From NCBI GenBank assembly GCA_020402745.1, contig JADBYZ010000012.1, positions 62,001-126,000 of the forward strand: a stretch of 64,000 nt of DNA, read 5' to 3'. Source of the DNA: Phenylobacterium sp. (GTDB lineage Bacteria > Pseudomonadota > Alphaproteobacteria > Caulobacterales > Caulobacteraceae). Of this stretch, positions 1-7,858 are shown piece by piece; position 1 is the stretch's first letter; the number at the start of each line of letters is the position of its first letter. The notes below the pieces were generated by a model. The model made no database searches. It had not been told where the DNA came from and saw only the letters and a list, made by a program, of their open reading frames with translations. Made by a program: the position numbers and the translations under genes.

Positions 1-345
1 ACCAAGCGGTCGTCCTCGTCATTGTTTCCCCGAAGGTTGTTCACGCTCTGTAATGGGGTGCGGCCTTTGAGGCCGGCGTGGGCCTTGGCGAGGTTGTAGC
101 TGTGCGTCCAGGGTCCGATGGCCACGGCCCTCTCCAGGAAGGCCGTGGTGTCTTCCTCGCGCTCGGAGGGCAGGATCTCCGTGTTGGCAAGCCGACGCCG
201 CACAATGCCCATCGTCGAGACGGCCATCCCCAGCACATGGGCGATCTGGGGGCTGCTCAGCCGTTGGCGACGCAGCCGCTCGGTCTCTGCCACCCGAAGC
301 TCAGGCGTCCTCGGCGCCCCGCGCTCACGAGTATCCACGTCTGCG
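1..345 (-). mobile_element. IS481-type transposase remnant (internally deleted)
   Basis: Read on the minus strand, one open frame joins a transposase-like HTH start (motif RLRRQRLSSPQIAHVLGM, about residues 20-40) directly to a transposase C-terminal part (GPWTHSYNLAKAHAGLKG, then TPLQSVNNL). The middle, which in IS481-family enzymes carries the DDE catalytic core, is missing, so this copy cannot transpose. The frame is still open at base 1, so the far end lies outside the window. A sister fragment with about 110 bp of nearly identical DNA lies at 3781-3890. The family call is from motif memory; the deletion is seen directly. Confidence 0.7.
14..123. repeat. Direct repeat, left copy (IS481 C-terminal part)
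   Basis: About 110 bp that match 3781-3890 in the same orientation with only a handful of mismatches. Both copies encode the same IS481 transposase C-terminal segment. They bracket the thioesterase-to-DoxX block. Confidence 0.75.
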
Positions 346-765
346 TCATTTCAACTTTACAAGTTTGGTGGACGTTGCGCAGGCGATGATCTGTCCCTCT
401 GCGTCGATCACCTCGGCCTGAACGATGGCTGTCCGTCCCGCATAGGCCAGCACACGGGCGACAGCATCCACGGCCCCGGGACAAACGGGACGCACGAACC
501 TTACGCTGAATTCGGTGGTGACGGGCCGAGCGTCAGCGCCTGCCTTCGCCCGTACTGCCGCGCCCAAAGCGGCATCGAGCATCGCGGCGACCAGCCCTCC
601 TTGCACGACGCCATCGCCGTTGCAGAACTCGGGTCGCGCCTCGAACCGCAAGCGAACATGCCCTTCGCGATCGGCGGCGATTATCGTGCGCCCAAGCAGC
701 AGTGCGATCGGAGGTTGATCACCATTCAGTCGCTCAGCGAGGTCGATCATGTCTTGCAACTCCAT
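346..765 (-). CDS. PaaI-family hotdog thioesterase
   Basis: A 139-residue protein of the single-domain hotdog thioesterase family, which hydrolyses acyl-CoA (often phenylacetyl- or hydroxyphenyl-CoA) in the cytosol. The signature segment is FCNGDGVVQGGLVAAMLDAA, matching the family pattern N-x-x-G-x-x-HGG; the usual His before GG is Gln here, so activity could be altered. I start at the ATG at 765; an in-frame TTG at 783 would add six residues. The start region faces the cupin gene, with the 791-806 palindrome between them, so both genes are probably controlled from that site. The substrate cannot be told from the sequence. Confidence 0.8.
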   Translation of the reverse strand: MELQDMIDLAERLNGDQPPIALLLGRTIIAADREGHVRLRFEARPEFCNGDGVVQGGLVAAMLDAALGAAVRAKAGADARPVTTEFSVRFVRPVCPGAVDAVARVLAYAGRTAIVQAEVIDAEGQIIACATSTKLVKLK

Positions 766-790
766 TGGAACATTGACGGGCAACCCGGAG

Positions 791-806
791 GTGATATAGA
801 TATCAC
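791..806. promoter_or_regulatory. Palindromic operator GTGATA-N4-TATCAC (site 1)
   Basis: The 16-bp sequence GTGATATAGATATCAC has perfect 6-bp arms. It sits between the divergent thioesterase and cupin genes, ending 3 bp before the cupin ATG. A second copy with the same arms is at 2014-2029, just upstream of the TetR-type gene. Two copies in the two divergent starts of the patch fit a TetR operator. The link to this TetR protein is inference. Confidence 0.6.
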
Positions 807-809
807 ACT

Positions 810-1181
810 ATGAAACAAGCTTCTGCTCAACCATTGGGCCGCCTCGTAGCAACCCAAGACGCGGCGTGGACAGCGCTGGAACCTGGCGTCGACTATGTGC
901 TGCTGAAGGCTGATGCCGACGGGATCACGACGCTGACGCGCTTTGCCGCTGGAACGATCGGCGGATGGCATACCCATCCGGGGGGAGAGGAACTCTTCGT
1001 GATTTCGGGCCAGGCAAAGATTGGCGGACGCATTCTGAGTACTGGCGACTATGTCGAGACTCAGTCAAATGAAGGGCACCGTGTCGAAGCCTTGGTCGAC
1101 ACGCTTCTTTTCGTACGCCTGCCCCAGCTCCCGATTTACGATGTCGTTTCGCCAGACGAGGAGCAGGGAGACATCGCATGA
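810..1181 (+). CDS. Cupin-domain protein (ChrR-type)
   Basis: A 123-residue single-cupin protein. The cupin motif is visible at about residues 50-68 (GGWHTHPGGEELFVISGQ), with the His, His and Glu that normally bind a divalent metal. The size and the H-T-H-P-G-G-E-E core resemble the ChrR-like cupins. Its role could be a small enzyme or a sensor; the substrate is unknown. The ATG at 810 lies 3 bp after palindrome site 1, so a bound regulator would cover the start. A GGAGGTGA stretch at 788-795 is rather far (15 bp) from the ATG. Confidence 0.8.
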   Translation: MKQASAQPLGRLVATQDAAWTALEPGVDYVLLKADADGITTLTRFAAGTIGGWHTHPGGEELFVISGQAKIGGRILSTGDYVETQSNEGHRVEALVDTLLFVRLPQLPIYDVVSPDEEQGDIA

Positions 1182-1540
1182 TTTTCCGAGCAACCGCCCC
1201 GGTCATGCGACTCACCGCATAGGCGCCACCCGCAAAGGTCCGAGTCCGCTGGCGGACTCCGATTCTTGAGGGCGAGGTTCGCCTGGATCCGTGGGGCGTT
1301 GAACGAAGCGGCAAGCTTGTCACCTCAACGCAGGTCGCGGCCGAGCCGGACCTGCGGAACGGGAAGAATGCCGATGCAGAGCCACGGGTCCGTCGTTTGA
1401 AGGGGCTCATGTTCGTGACCCGCCGGGAAGGCGGTCCAAATGTCAGAATGGATGGTGAGGTCTATAATCCCGGCGATTGGCTGGCCTTCTCGGCTGAACG
1501 GCGCCTGATCGACGCCAACCATGTGCAACTCGGGGGCTAA
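1178..1540 (+). pseudogene. Possible small gene interrupted by an in-frame TAG
   Basis: The frame starts with ATGA overlapping the cupin stop, runs 14 codons, meets TAG at 1220-1222, then stays open in the same frame to the TAA at 1538-1540. The downstream part has a protein-like composition (it ends NPGDWLAFSAERRLIDANHV and a few more residues). I do not recognise the family. It overlaps an opposite-strand frame, and only one of the two can be real. Either a coding gene has been killed by one substitution, or this is chance in a degenerate patch. Confidence 0.3.
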
Positions 1541-1638
1541 GTCATCTACCCGCGTTGCAAGACGGAGACCTGGGCCCTCATACCCTGAGGAAACAGAAGA
1601 CGATTTGGGGCCCCTCAGCCGGTCAAGGGCCTTAGCCG

Positions 1639-1959
1639 TCAACGCGGTCCAGTCTCCCGGGGCGAGCCCGAGATCATCCATTTCCGCGTCCGCAGCAGCG
1701 CCGCACAGTCTTTCGACCGTCGAAAGCCCGCCCTTTCCCGATGGCTGGCGCCGCTCGGCGAAGCCTGCATGGTGCTCGCTATCTTTGCCCGCTCATCGTC
1801 CTGCGATCTCTCATGAACGCGGATGAGAATCTCGGTCTTCTCGGCAAGATGGCGATCGAAGGTCTGCGGGGCGTAGCCTGCGACACGAGCGATCCGGTTG
1901 ATATCGGGCCCGCCAAAGCTCGCCGTATTGAACTCCGTACCTCCAGCCGCAAGGAGCAA
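1639..1959 (-). pseudogene. TetR/AcrR-type regulator, frame broken
   Basis: The N-terminal part carries a TetR-like helix-turn-helix: INRIARVAGYAPQTFDRHLA followed by EKTEIL, corresponding to the family pattern I-x-x-IA-x-x-AGV-x-x-x-T-x-Y-x-HF-x-x-K. The frame begins with a TTG at 1959 and stops at 1639 after about 106 residues, whereas TetR proteins are about 190-210 residues. The continuation may lie in another frame (1325-1681), so one or more frameshifts are likely. Its start faces palindrome site 2 at 2014-2029, which fits autoregulation. It is probably a dying repressor of the thioesterase/cupin genes; whether DNA binding survives is unknown. Confidence 0.5.
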
Positions 1960-2013
1960 CGTCCTCGTGTCGCCCTTGGGTGCGCAGGGTTTCTTGACTT
2001 CAGTCGTGATTAT

Positions 2014-2029
2014 GTGATACCTATATCAC
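2014..2029. promoter_or_regulatory. Palindromic operator GTGATA-N4-TATCAC (site 2)
   Basis: GTGATACCTATATCAC has the same 6-bp arms as site 1 (791-806) with a different 4-bp centre. It lies about 55 bp upstream of the TetR-type reading frame and upstream of the divergent hydrolase remnant. Confidence 0.6.
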
Positions 2030-2055
2030 TAAATTGATCGCTTCAGCCGCGCCTG

Positions 2056-2787
2056 TTGAGATCTGCCCCTCTGGTGGAGCAATCGCCGAAGATGTCGCCA
2101 AGCCTTGCCGCCTTGAGCGCCGCAGATGGCGCAGACTTTCCGGGCCTGCCCTCCGGTGCGCGCCTTGTCGTCAAGCGGTGGGGCCGCGGCTTGCCGGTTC
2201 CGTGTCTGAACGCATCCGGCCATGGGAGCGGTGACTTCGTTGGCCTGGCTGAACGATTGGATTCGGATTTCGAGCCAATCGCGGTCGACCAGCCGGGGAT
2301 GAACTGGTCTCCGCCGGACCGATCTGCGGGGCTGGCGCCGGGCAAGGCGGGCGGCCTTGCGCCTCTCGATGGGGCCGCGCGCTTCGTGATCGGTCACATG
2401 GAGTCCTTCTTCCGCGCGGACAAACGCGGCGCGGTTTGGTTCTTCGCGGCCGTCGCCGCGCACTGCCGCTTCGTGGTGCTGTCTGGGTGGCCTGCGCGTG
2501 CGCATCGCGTGCGTTTTGTTGCGGCTGGGCGCGACCTTGCCCCTATGCTGGCCAATGCATGGACGGGCCTCGGGGGGCCTGTCAGGGACCTCAGGGCCCT
2601 CGCTCCAAGGCTTACCCTGCCTTTCTGGCTCGACTTGGCGCGCCCCAAAGCGGCGGTCGCGCACATGCCGGTACACCGGGTTGCCCTGTTTCAACGCAGA
2701 CACGGCGCTTTCCGAGAGGACCCAGGGGCGTTCGTCGCAACCTTCCGAACTCTTGTCGTCAATGTGCAATCCAGGAGGCTAGCATGA
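2056..2787 (+). pseudogene. Degraded alpha/beta-hydrolase
   Basis: A long frame contains two pieces typical of alpha/beta hydrolases. Near residues 55-85 is GHGSGDFVGLAERLDSDFEP followed by IAVDQPGMNWSPP, matching the oxyanion-loop and strand-4 region. Near the C-terminus is HGAFREDPGAFVATFRTLV, matching the catalytic-His and last-helix region. The expected G-H-S-x-G nucleophile elbow is not seen, the middle reads abnormally, and the key His context is altered. This fits a gene damaged by compensating indels. It could instead be a chance frame with residual homology. Confidence 0.45.
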
Positions 2788-3293
2788 GCCATTACGAAAA
2801 CATCCTCGCCAGTTACGACGCCATCCATCGGTCCCCGCTGAACCGCGCAACGCATGCCATCGGCATTCCCCTGATTGTGACTTCGGTCATTGCGGTGACA
2901 AGTTACGTTCGGCTCCCCGGCCAGGGGGCTTGGGAACACGCCAACCTCGCCACCGCGCTGGCGGTCCTGACCGTGGCGATCGTGCTGTACTGGTCGCGAC
3001 TGGCGGGCCTTGCTTATCTGATCCTGATCGCTGCCTGTTATGCTGTGGCCCATTCAGTGACCACGCACTTTTCGGGCCTCACAGCAGCCGGCATCATCGC
3101 GGCGGGCTTCGTCTTGGGATGGGTTTTCCAGTTTATCGGCCACGGTTTCGAAGGCGAATCGCCGCAGTTCGTCAAGCGTCCGGAGAACCTGCTGCTCGGT
3201 CCCGTGATGATCATGGCCGAAGTGTTCCCCGCTATTCGCCCGCGGAACTTGAGCGCCACGGTCGCGACCTCGGCCGCGGAGAATGAGCAGTGA
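2784..3293 (+). CDS. Mpo1-like (DUF962) membrane protein
   Basis: A 169-residue protein with three or four hydrophobic segments. It has the family pattern of conserved His and acidic residues: N-R-A-T-H-A-I-G-I-P-L near residue 25, F-I-G-H-G-F-E-G-E near 117 and a closing L-L-G-P-V. Yeast Mpo1 is a dioxygenase in 2-hydroxy fatty acid alpha-oxidation; bacterial relatives are mostly uncharacterised. The ATG at 2784 has a strong upstream AGGAGG. Its stop overlaps the GTG start of the DoxX gene, so the two are translationally coupled. Confidence 0.8.
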   Translation: MSHYENILASYDAIHRSPLNRATHAIGIPLIVTSVIAVTSYVRLPGQGAWEHANLATALAVLTVAIVLYWSRLAGLAYLILIAACYAVAHSVTTHFSGLTAAGIIAAGFVLGWVFQFIGHGFEGESPQFVKRPENLLLGPVMIMAEVFPAIRPRNLSATVATSAAENEQ

Positions 3294-3673
3294 TCGGCCT
3301 TCGCAACCTCGCCGGCCCGGCCGGCGTCGCCATTCTCGGCCGAACGCTGATGGCGCTCCTCTTCATCCTCGCGGGCGTGGCAAAAGTCATCGATTCCAAG
3401 CCTGTCCTGGACCAAATGCAGGCGTTCTCCGTGCCAACGGTGCTGTTCCCAGCGGTCGTCGCCTTGGAGCTTGGCGGGGGCTTGGCGCTACTGTTGGGCT
3501 GGCGTCTGCGGGAGGTGGCTGCAGCTCTCGGCATCTTCTGCGTACTGGCAGCGTTTATCTTCCATAGCGATCTTGCCGACAAAGCCGAGAGATCTATCTT
3601 TTTCAAGGACTTGGCGATTGCTGGGGGTCTGCTGGTGCTTGCAGCGCAGGCCGCGATCAAGAAGAATCGCTGA
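3290..3673 (+). CDS. DoxX-family membrane protein
   Basis: A 127-residue protein with four hydrophobic helices and the DoxX pattern: GRTLMALLFILAGVAKVIDS near residue 17, then LELGGGLALLLGWRLREVA. DoxX-like proteins are inner-membrane proteins linked to redox or stress functions. I use the GTG at 3290, which overlaps the upstream TGA (GTGA) and gives a family-like N-terminus; the ATG at 3283 is in another frame. It forms an operon with the Mpo1-like gene. Confidence 0.85.
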   Translation: MIGLRNLAGPAGVAILGRTLMALLFILAGVAKVIDSKPVLDQMQAFSVPTVLFPAVVALELGGGLALLLGWRLREVAAALGIFCVLAAFIFHSDLADKAERSIFFKDLAIAGGLLVLAAQAAIKKNR

Positions 3674-4012
3674 CGGCAGCCATAGTCCGGATTGATGGGG
3701 GATTTCAGGCGATCGCGTGCGTTCGTCAGCCCGTTCGTAAGCAACATCCCAGAATACGCCGCGAGGATTCCGCGCCACGGCCTCGTCATCGTTTACGCGA
3801 AGGTTGTTCACGCTCTGTAATGGGGTGCGGCCTTTGAGGCGGGCGTGGGGCTTGGCGAGGTTGTAGCCGTGCGTCCAGGGTCCGATGGCAAGGGCTTTGC
3901 GGAAGAGACCGTAGCGATAGGCCGAGCCGTTATCGGTCATGACCCGCTGGACGCTGACGCCCTGGCGGCCGAGCCAGGCCACGGCCCTTTTCGTTGCGGC
4001 CCCCGTCGGCCA
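3674..4012 (-). mobile_element. IS481-type transposase remnant (second copy)
   Basis: On the minus strand the frame contains a catalytic-core piece (VQRVMTDNGSAYR, with the TDNG of the second DDE aspartate), then jumps straight to the C-terminal piece GPWTHGYNLAKPHARLKG and TPLQSVNNL. About 40 residues between these, including the PYTPRTNGKAER-type region normal for the family, are deleted. The C-terminal DNA matches 14-123. It is non-functional and ends about 30 bp upstream of the enoyl-CoA hydratase gene. Confidence 0.7.
3781..3890. repeat. Direct repeat, right copy (IS481 C-terminal part)
   Basis: Matches 14-123 at an offset of 3767 bases, same orientation, with few mismatches. Confidence 0.75.
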
Positions 4013-4042
4013 TCATGCCCGGAGCACAGAGGGAGGCCCGAC

Positions 4043-4837
4043 ATGAGCGGCGAGAACGAGACCGTCACCTACCGCGTCGAGGACCATGTGGCGGTCATCA
4101 CGCTGAACCGGCCCGAGCAGAGGAACGCCCTCAACTTCGAGGCCTATGACCGGCTGGAGCGCGCCTTCCGCCAGGCCGTCCGCGACCCTGACGCCCGCTG
4201 CGTGATCGTGACCGGCGCCGACCCGGCCTTCTGCTCCGGCGACGACGTGCGTGAGATCATGGCCGGGCCCAAGCCCCCCATCCCCCCGCCGCCCACCGTG
4301 CGCCACGCCCCGACGCCGGCGGCCATGGCGGCCCTGGAGTGCGACAAGCCAGTCATCGCCGCCGTCAACGGCGCGGCGGTGGGCTGGGGCATGGAGCTGG
4401 CCCTCTACGCCGATATCCGCATCGCCAGCGAGAAGGCGAAGTTCGCCGAGCTGTTCATCAAGCGCGGCCTGACCTGCGACGTGGGCGGCTTCTACCGCCT
4501 GCCGGCCATCGTCGGCCCGGCCAAGGCGGCCGAGCTGCTCTTCACCGGCGACGTCATCGACGCCGAGGAGGCCCTGCGCATCGGCCTGGTCCGCGAGGTG
4601 ACCCCCCACGCCGAGCTGATGGACCGAGCCCGCGCCCTGGCCGCCCGCATCGCCTGCAACCCGCCGCTGGCCCTGCGCTACATGAAGGAGGGCCTGCGCC
4701 GCGCCGCCTACGGCGACCCCCGCGAACTGGGCGGCTGGGCCATCGAAACCATCCGCGCCCTCATGAAAACCGAGGACCACCGCGAAGGCGTGGCCAGCTT
4801 CCTGGAGAAGCGGGAGCCGGTGTTCACCGGGCGGTAG
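4043..4837 (+). CDS. Enoyl-CoA hydratase/isomerase family protein
   Basis: A 264-residue crotonase-fold enzyme, which typically hydrates or isomerises enoyl-CoA in fatty-acid or aromatic-acid breakdown. The N-terminus has VAVITLNRPEQRNALNFEAY. The first oxyanion loop is C-S-G-D-D-V-R-E, and the second is AAVNGAAVGWGMELALYADI. The catalytic Glu region reads RGLTCDVGGFYRLP, so the residues usually acting as catalytic Glu differ and the exact reaction is open. I start at the ATG at 4043 after GGGAGG; upstream in-frame codons lie in IS remnant DNA. Confidence 0.85.
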   Translation: MSGENETVTYRVEDHVAVITLNRPEQRNALNFEAYDRLERAFRQAVRDPDARCVIVTGADPAFCSGDDVREIMAGPKPPIPPPPTVRHAPTPAAMAALECDKPVIAAVNGAAVGWGMELALYADIRIASEKAKFAELFIKRGLTCDVGGFYRLPAIVGPAKAAELLFTGDVIDAEEALRIGLVREVTPHAELMDRARALAARIACNPPLALRYMKEGLRRAAYGDPRELGGWAIETIRALMKTEDHREGVASFLEKREPVFTGR

Positions 4838-4898
4838 GGAGATGTCTCGGGTGTATTGCGTCGCTTGACACTTTACGTCTTGCATCCCATCCTTGGCC

Positions 4899-5189
4899 AT
4901 GAAGATCCGGAACGTGATCCATAAGGGATTGCGACGCTTCATCCTTGAGGATGACGCCAGCGGGCTGCCGCCCGCTTCGGCGCCGAAACTCAGGCGGATG
5001 GTGGCCTTCCTCCAGGACATGGAGCGGGAGGACGAGCTCAGGTCCGTCCCGTCCTGGAAGGCCCACCAGCTGTCCGGGGACCGCAAGGGGGTTTGGAGCC
5101 TGTTCGTGACCCGCAACTGGCGGCTGACCTTCCGGTTGGACGCCGGGGCGATCGAGATCATCGACCTGGATTATGAGGACTATCACTAG
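4899..5189 (+). CDS. higB: HigB-type toxin (RelE/ParE superfamily)
   Basis: A 96-residue protein of the HigB killer family, ribosome-dependent mRNA interferases. Visible features are G-L-R-R-F-I near residue 9, a long alpha-hairpin, then GVWSLFVTRNWRLTFRLDAG and D-L-D-Y-E-D-Y-H at the C-terminus, which match HigB. The toxin gene precedes the antitoxin, as is normal for higBA. A TTGACA hexamer at 4865-4870 could be the -35 box. The ATG at 4899 is preferred over a TTG two codons upstream. Confidence 0.85.
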   Translation: MKIRNVIHKGLRRFILEDDASGLPPASAPKLRRMVAFLQDMEREDELRSVPSWKAHQLSGDRKGVWSLFVTRNWRLTFRLDAGAIEIIDLDYEDYH

Positions 5190-5198
5190 GAGGCCCCG

Positions 5199-5519
5199 AT
5201 GGAGGCTGCAGCCGGCATCCGCATGAAACGCCCCGCCCATCCGGGCGGGTTCATCCGGCACGAGATCCTGGAGCCGCTGGGCCTGTCGGTCACGGCCGCC
5301 GCCGCCGCCCTGGGCGTGACTCGGGCGGCCCTGTCGGCCCTTCTGAACGAACGTGCGGCCCTGTCGCCGGATATGGCTTTGCGCGTGGAGAAGGCCTTTG
5401 GCGTCTCGATGGACACCCTGATGCGCATGCAGAACAGCTGCGACATCGCCGACGCCCGCCGGCGCGAGGCCGAGATCGAGGTGGCGCCCTACCGGCCCGC
5501 GCGGGCCGAGCCCGCCTAG
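5199..5519 (+). CDS. higA: HigA-type antitoxin (XRE family)
   Basis: A 106-residue HTH protein. The HigA signature is clear: H-P-G-G-F-I-R-H-E-I-L-E-P-L-G-L, then AAAALGVTRAALSALLNERA (helix-turn-helix) and M-A-L-R-V-E-K-A-F-G-V. It neutralises HigB and normally represses the higBA promoter. It begins 9 bp after higB with a good ribosome-binding site (AGGAGG). Its stop overlaps the end of the convergent DUF2189 gene by 4 bp. Confidence 0.9.
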   Translation: MEAAAGIRMKRPAHPGGFIRHEILEPLGLSVTAAAAALGVTRAALSALLNERAALSPDMALRVEKAFGVSMDTLMRMQNSCDIADARRREAEIEVAPYRPARAEPA

Positions 5520-6328
5520 CCTCCGCCGCCCTCCGCCCCCAGCATCCCGTCCTGCGCCACCATGTCGCGGAAGGCGCGCCAGCTGGCCAGGCCCAGCCAG
5601 GGGAAGATGATGATCATCGGCAGGAAGCCGGTGACGGCGCTGAGCGCCACCAGGCCGGCGATCAGGGCGGCCCAGAGCAGCATCGGCCCCGGGTTGGCCA
5701 GGGTGGCCTGCACGCTGGTAGCGACGGCGGCGAACACCCCCACCCGGGTGTCGAGCAGCATGGGTGCGGCCACCACCACGCTGGCGAAGGTGAGGCCGGC
5801 GAAGACGGCCCCCACCGCCGAGCCGGTCAGCAGCATGACCCGGCCCGCTTCCGTGCCGAAGGCGAAGGCGGCCAGCTGGGCGGGCGTTTCGTGGAGGGTG
5901 AAGGTCGACAGGCCGTACACCACCTGGGCGGCGCGCAGCCATAGGGCGAAGAGGACGAAGAGGCCCACCCCCAGCGCCGCCACATCCGCCCGCAGGGCGC
6001 GCCGCACCAGGAGGGTGCGCCCCAGGGTGGGCTTCTGTCCCGCCTCCAGGAGGCGGCCGGTCTCATAGGGGCCCATGGCCAGCAGGGGCGCCACCAGGAT
6101 GAAGCCGAAGGTGAGGGCCATGGTCCAGAAGGCGCCCCAGGCGCTGAGCAAGGAGGCGGACAGGCCCACGCCGACCAGGGCCAGGACCAGGCCGTGAAAA
6201 AAGGCGACCAGCGGCGCCTGGGACAGGTCGCCCATGGCGCCGGTCAGCCAGTTGACCGGCGCGCCCCACCCCACCCGGCGGATGGTGGGCAGGCGGGCCG
6301 GATCGGCCCTCGCCACCTCTGCGTCCAT
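5516..6328 (-). CDS. DUF2189 integral membrane protein
   Basis: A 270-residue protein with about six hydrophobic segments from residue 30 onward. It matches the DUF2189 family common in alphaproteobacteria: an N-terminal R-R-V-G-W-G-A-P-x-x-W-L-x-x-G region and a C-terminal LPMIIIFPWLGLASWRAFRD. Function is unknown for the family; an inner-membrane location follows from the helices. It is convergent with higA. Confidence 0.85.
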   Translation of the reverse strand: MDAEVARADPARLPTIRRVGWGAPVNWLTGAMGDLSQAPLVAFFHGLVLALVGVGLSASLLSAWGAFWTMALTFGFILVAPLLAMGPYETGRLLEAGQKPTLGRTLLVRRALRADVAALGVGLFVLFALWLRAAQVVYGLSTFTLHETPAQLAAFAFGTEAGRVMLLTGSAVGAVFAGLTFASVVVAAPMLLDTRVGVFAAVATSVQATLANPGPMLLWAALIAGLVALSAVTGFLPMIIIFPWLGLASWRAFRDMVAQDGMLGAEGGGG

Positions 6329-6512
6329 GTCGCCCTCCCAGGCTGCGCGCGCCGTAGCGCGAGGGGCCCAGACTGTGCCCGCCGGCGCGCGGGGGCAAGC
6401 GGCGGCGGGGTCGGGGCGAATACGGAGGGGCGGCGTTGATCGCCTCAGCCGGCGTCGCCGACAGCTTCCCCGGATGGACAGCGATGCCCGCCCTAAGTTC
6501 CGCGCCTAGAGC

Positions 6513-6547
6513 CTGTTCCTTTCAGACGGAGTAACTGAAAGGAACAG
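6513..6547. repeat. Perfect 13-bp inverted repeat
   Basis: CTGTTCCTTTCAG (6513-6525) and its exact reverse complement (6535-6547), separated by 9 bases. The outer bases (GAGCC/GCGCCTC) extend it imperfectly. There is no T-run, so it is more likely a dispersed intergenic palindromic element than a terminator. Confidence 0.7.
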
Positions 6548-6567
6548 CGCCTCATTTCAATACGTTA

Positions 6568-6616
6568 GAGCATGTTGCGACCCGATAACCGGTTCCCACT
6601 TATCGGAACATGATCT
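6568..6616. repeat. Imperfect palindromic intergenic repeat
   Basis: The outer arms GAGCATGTT and AACATGATCTC, with the inner arms GATAA and TTATC, form a long imperfect hairpin about 20 bp after the first one. The sequence resembles a repeat scattered through many alphaproteobacterial genomes. Confidence 0.5.
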
Positions 6617-6711
6617 CAGGGTAAGGTGGACCCGGGCGCCGGCCCCTCAGCGGCTCCCCTCACCGACCTTCGGGCTGAGCTCCCCCGTGCGGGAGCAATG
6701 GGCCTCGTCAC

Positions 6712-7065
6712 CTATACGGCCGGCGGCGCGAGCCCCAGGGCCGCCCGCGCCTTGCGCGTCAGCTTGGCGGCGACCAGGGCATGGGCGGCGGCCAGCCAGC
6801 CGCGCACCTCCTCGGCGTCCAGGTCTTCCAGCGCCTCAAACGCCACCCACTTGGCCCGCGCCAGATAGGGCGCCGGCCGGGCTCGCCCCGTCTCGATCAG
6901 CACGGCGTAGGCGATGTCGCTGACCTTGATCGACAGGCCCCCCGCCAGGTTCGCGATGGCGAAGACCCGCCCGCCCACCTTGTAGACGTCGGCGCCGCCC
7001 CACTGGATGACCTTTTCCGTCGCCGGCAGGGCCAGGGCGGCGGCCTCGAAGGCCTCGGGCGTCAC
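6712..7065 (-). CDS. MmcQ/YjbR-family protein
   Basis: A 117-residue protein of the MmcQ/YjbR fold. It starts with [13 protein letters not shown], has the family V-G-G-R-V-F-A-I-A, and closes with a W-V-A-F-E segment and a helix containing [19 protein letters not shown]. Members are small and predicted to bind DNA; the role is not established. I use the GTG at 7065, which overlaps the msrA stop (GTGA), so translation is coupled to msrA. A longer upstream frame has no homology. Confidence 0.8.
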   Translation of the reverse strand: MTPEAFEAAALALPATEKVIQWGGADVYKVGGRVFAIANLAGGLSIKVSDIAYAVLIETGRARPAPYLARAKWVAFEALEDLDAEEVRGWLAAAHALVAAKLTRKARAALGLAPPAV

Positions 7066-7715
7066 GCCTTCACGCCCACTCCGATGGGACAGGCCACGCC
7101 CGTGCCCCCGACGCCGCAATAGCCGTCAGGCACCTTGGCCAGGTATTGCTGGTGGTAGTGCTCGGCATAGAAGAAGGCCGGGGCTGGGGCGATCTCCGTG
7201 GTGATGGCGCCGAAGCCCTTCGCCGACAGGGCGCCCTGGTAGGTGGCCAGGGAGGCCCGCGCGGCGGCCTCCTGTTCGGCGTCGAAGGCGTAGATCCCCG
7301 ACCGGTACTGGCTGCCGATGTCATTGCCCTGGCGCATCCCTTGCGTGGGATCGTGGCCCTCCCAGAACACCTTGAGCAGGCCCTCAAAGGAGATGACCGA
7401 GGGGTCGAAGTGCACCAGCACCGCCTCGGTATGGCCGGTCCGGCCAGAGCAGACCTCCTCATAGGTCGGGTTGGGGGTGAAGCCGTTCACATAGCCCACC
7501 GCCGTGGCGACTACGCCCGCGGTCTGCCAGAACTTGCGCTCCACGCCCCAGAAGCAGCCCATGGCGAAGAGGGCGAGCTGCAGGCCCGGGGCGAAGGGCC
7601 CCTTCAGCGGCTGGCCGGTGACGAAGTTGACCGCCGCTGTGGGGATGGCGTCGGGCCGGCCGGGCAGGGCGGTGGCGGCGGTGGGCATGTCGGGCGACTT
7701 GCGCAGGAAGACCAT
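7062..7715 (-). CDS. msrA: Peptide-methionine (S)-S-oxide reductase MsrA
   Basis: A 217-residue MsrA, which reduces methionine-S-sulfoxide in proteins or as free amino acid using thioredoxin. The catalytic motif G-C-F-W-G-V-E is at about residue 53, followed by [26 protein letters not shown], and F-W-E-G-H-D-P-T. The C-terminal [18 protein letters not shown] carries the recycling cysteines. The start at 7715 follows an AGGAGC-like site. It heads a two-gene unit with the YjbR gene. Confidence 0.95.
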   Translation of the reverse strand: MVFLRKSPDMPTAATALPGRPDAIPTAAVNFVTGQPLKGPFAPGLQLALFAMGCFWGVERKFWQTAGVVATAVGYVNGFTPNPTYEEVCSGRTGHTEAVLVHFDPSVISFEGLLKVFWEGHDPTQGMRQGNDIGSQYRSGIYAFDAEQEAAARASLATYQGALSAKGFGAITTEIAPAPAFFYAEHYHQQYLAKVPDGYCGVGGTGVACPIGVGVKA

Positions 7716-7831
7716 GGGGCGCTCCTTCAGGGGGCGGTGGCGGTGCGTAACCCCCAAGATAGGCCCGCCCGCCGCCGATTGCACCTGCCGCCTTGCCCGC
7801 CGCCCCGCGCCGGTATATCTCCACCCGTCCA

Positions 7832-7853
7832 CGCCGGAGGCCCGCCTCCGGCG
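7832..7853. repeat. 10-bp perfect hairpin just upstream of tRNA-Ser
   Basis: CGCCGGAGGC-cc-GCCTCCGGCG ends 5 bp before the tRNA 5' end. It lies between the msrA promoter region and the tRNA. It may insulate or attenuate, or be a dispersed palindrome; there is no T-run. Confidence 0.55.
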
Positions 7854-7858
7854 CGTGG

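Larger units (their letters stand above)
6329..6711. other. Intergenic region with two hairpin repeats
   Basis: No convincing gene in about 380 bp. It contains a perfect hairpin (6513-6547) and a second imperfect one (6568-6616) of the kind dispersed between genes in Caulobacterales and relatives. Confidence 0.6.

Noticed and set aside
1325-1681. 118-aa minus-strand frame as a separate gene
   Set aside because: It may hold a rest of the TetR C-terminal part, but its content is Pro/Gly-rich and unlike the helical TetR domain, and it overlaps the plus-strand frame; not supported as a gene by itself.
2029-2769. 246-aa minus-strand frame
   Set aside because: Very Arg-rich, without motifs; the plus strand shows alpha/beta-hydrolase pieces instead.
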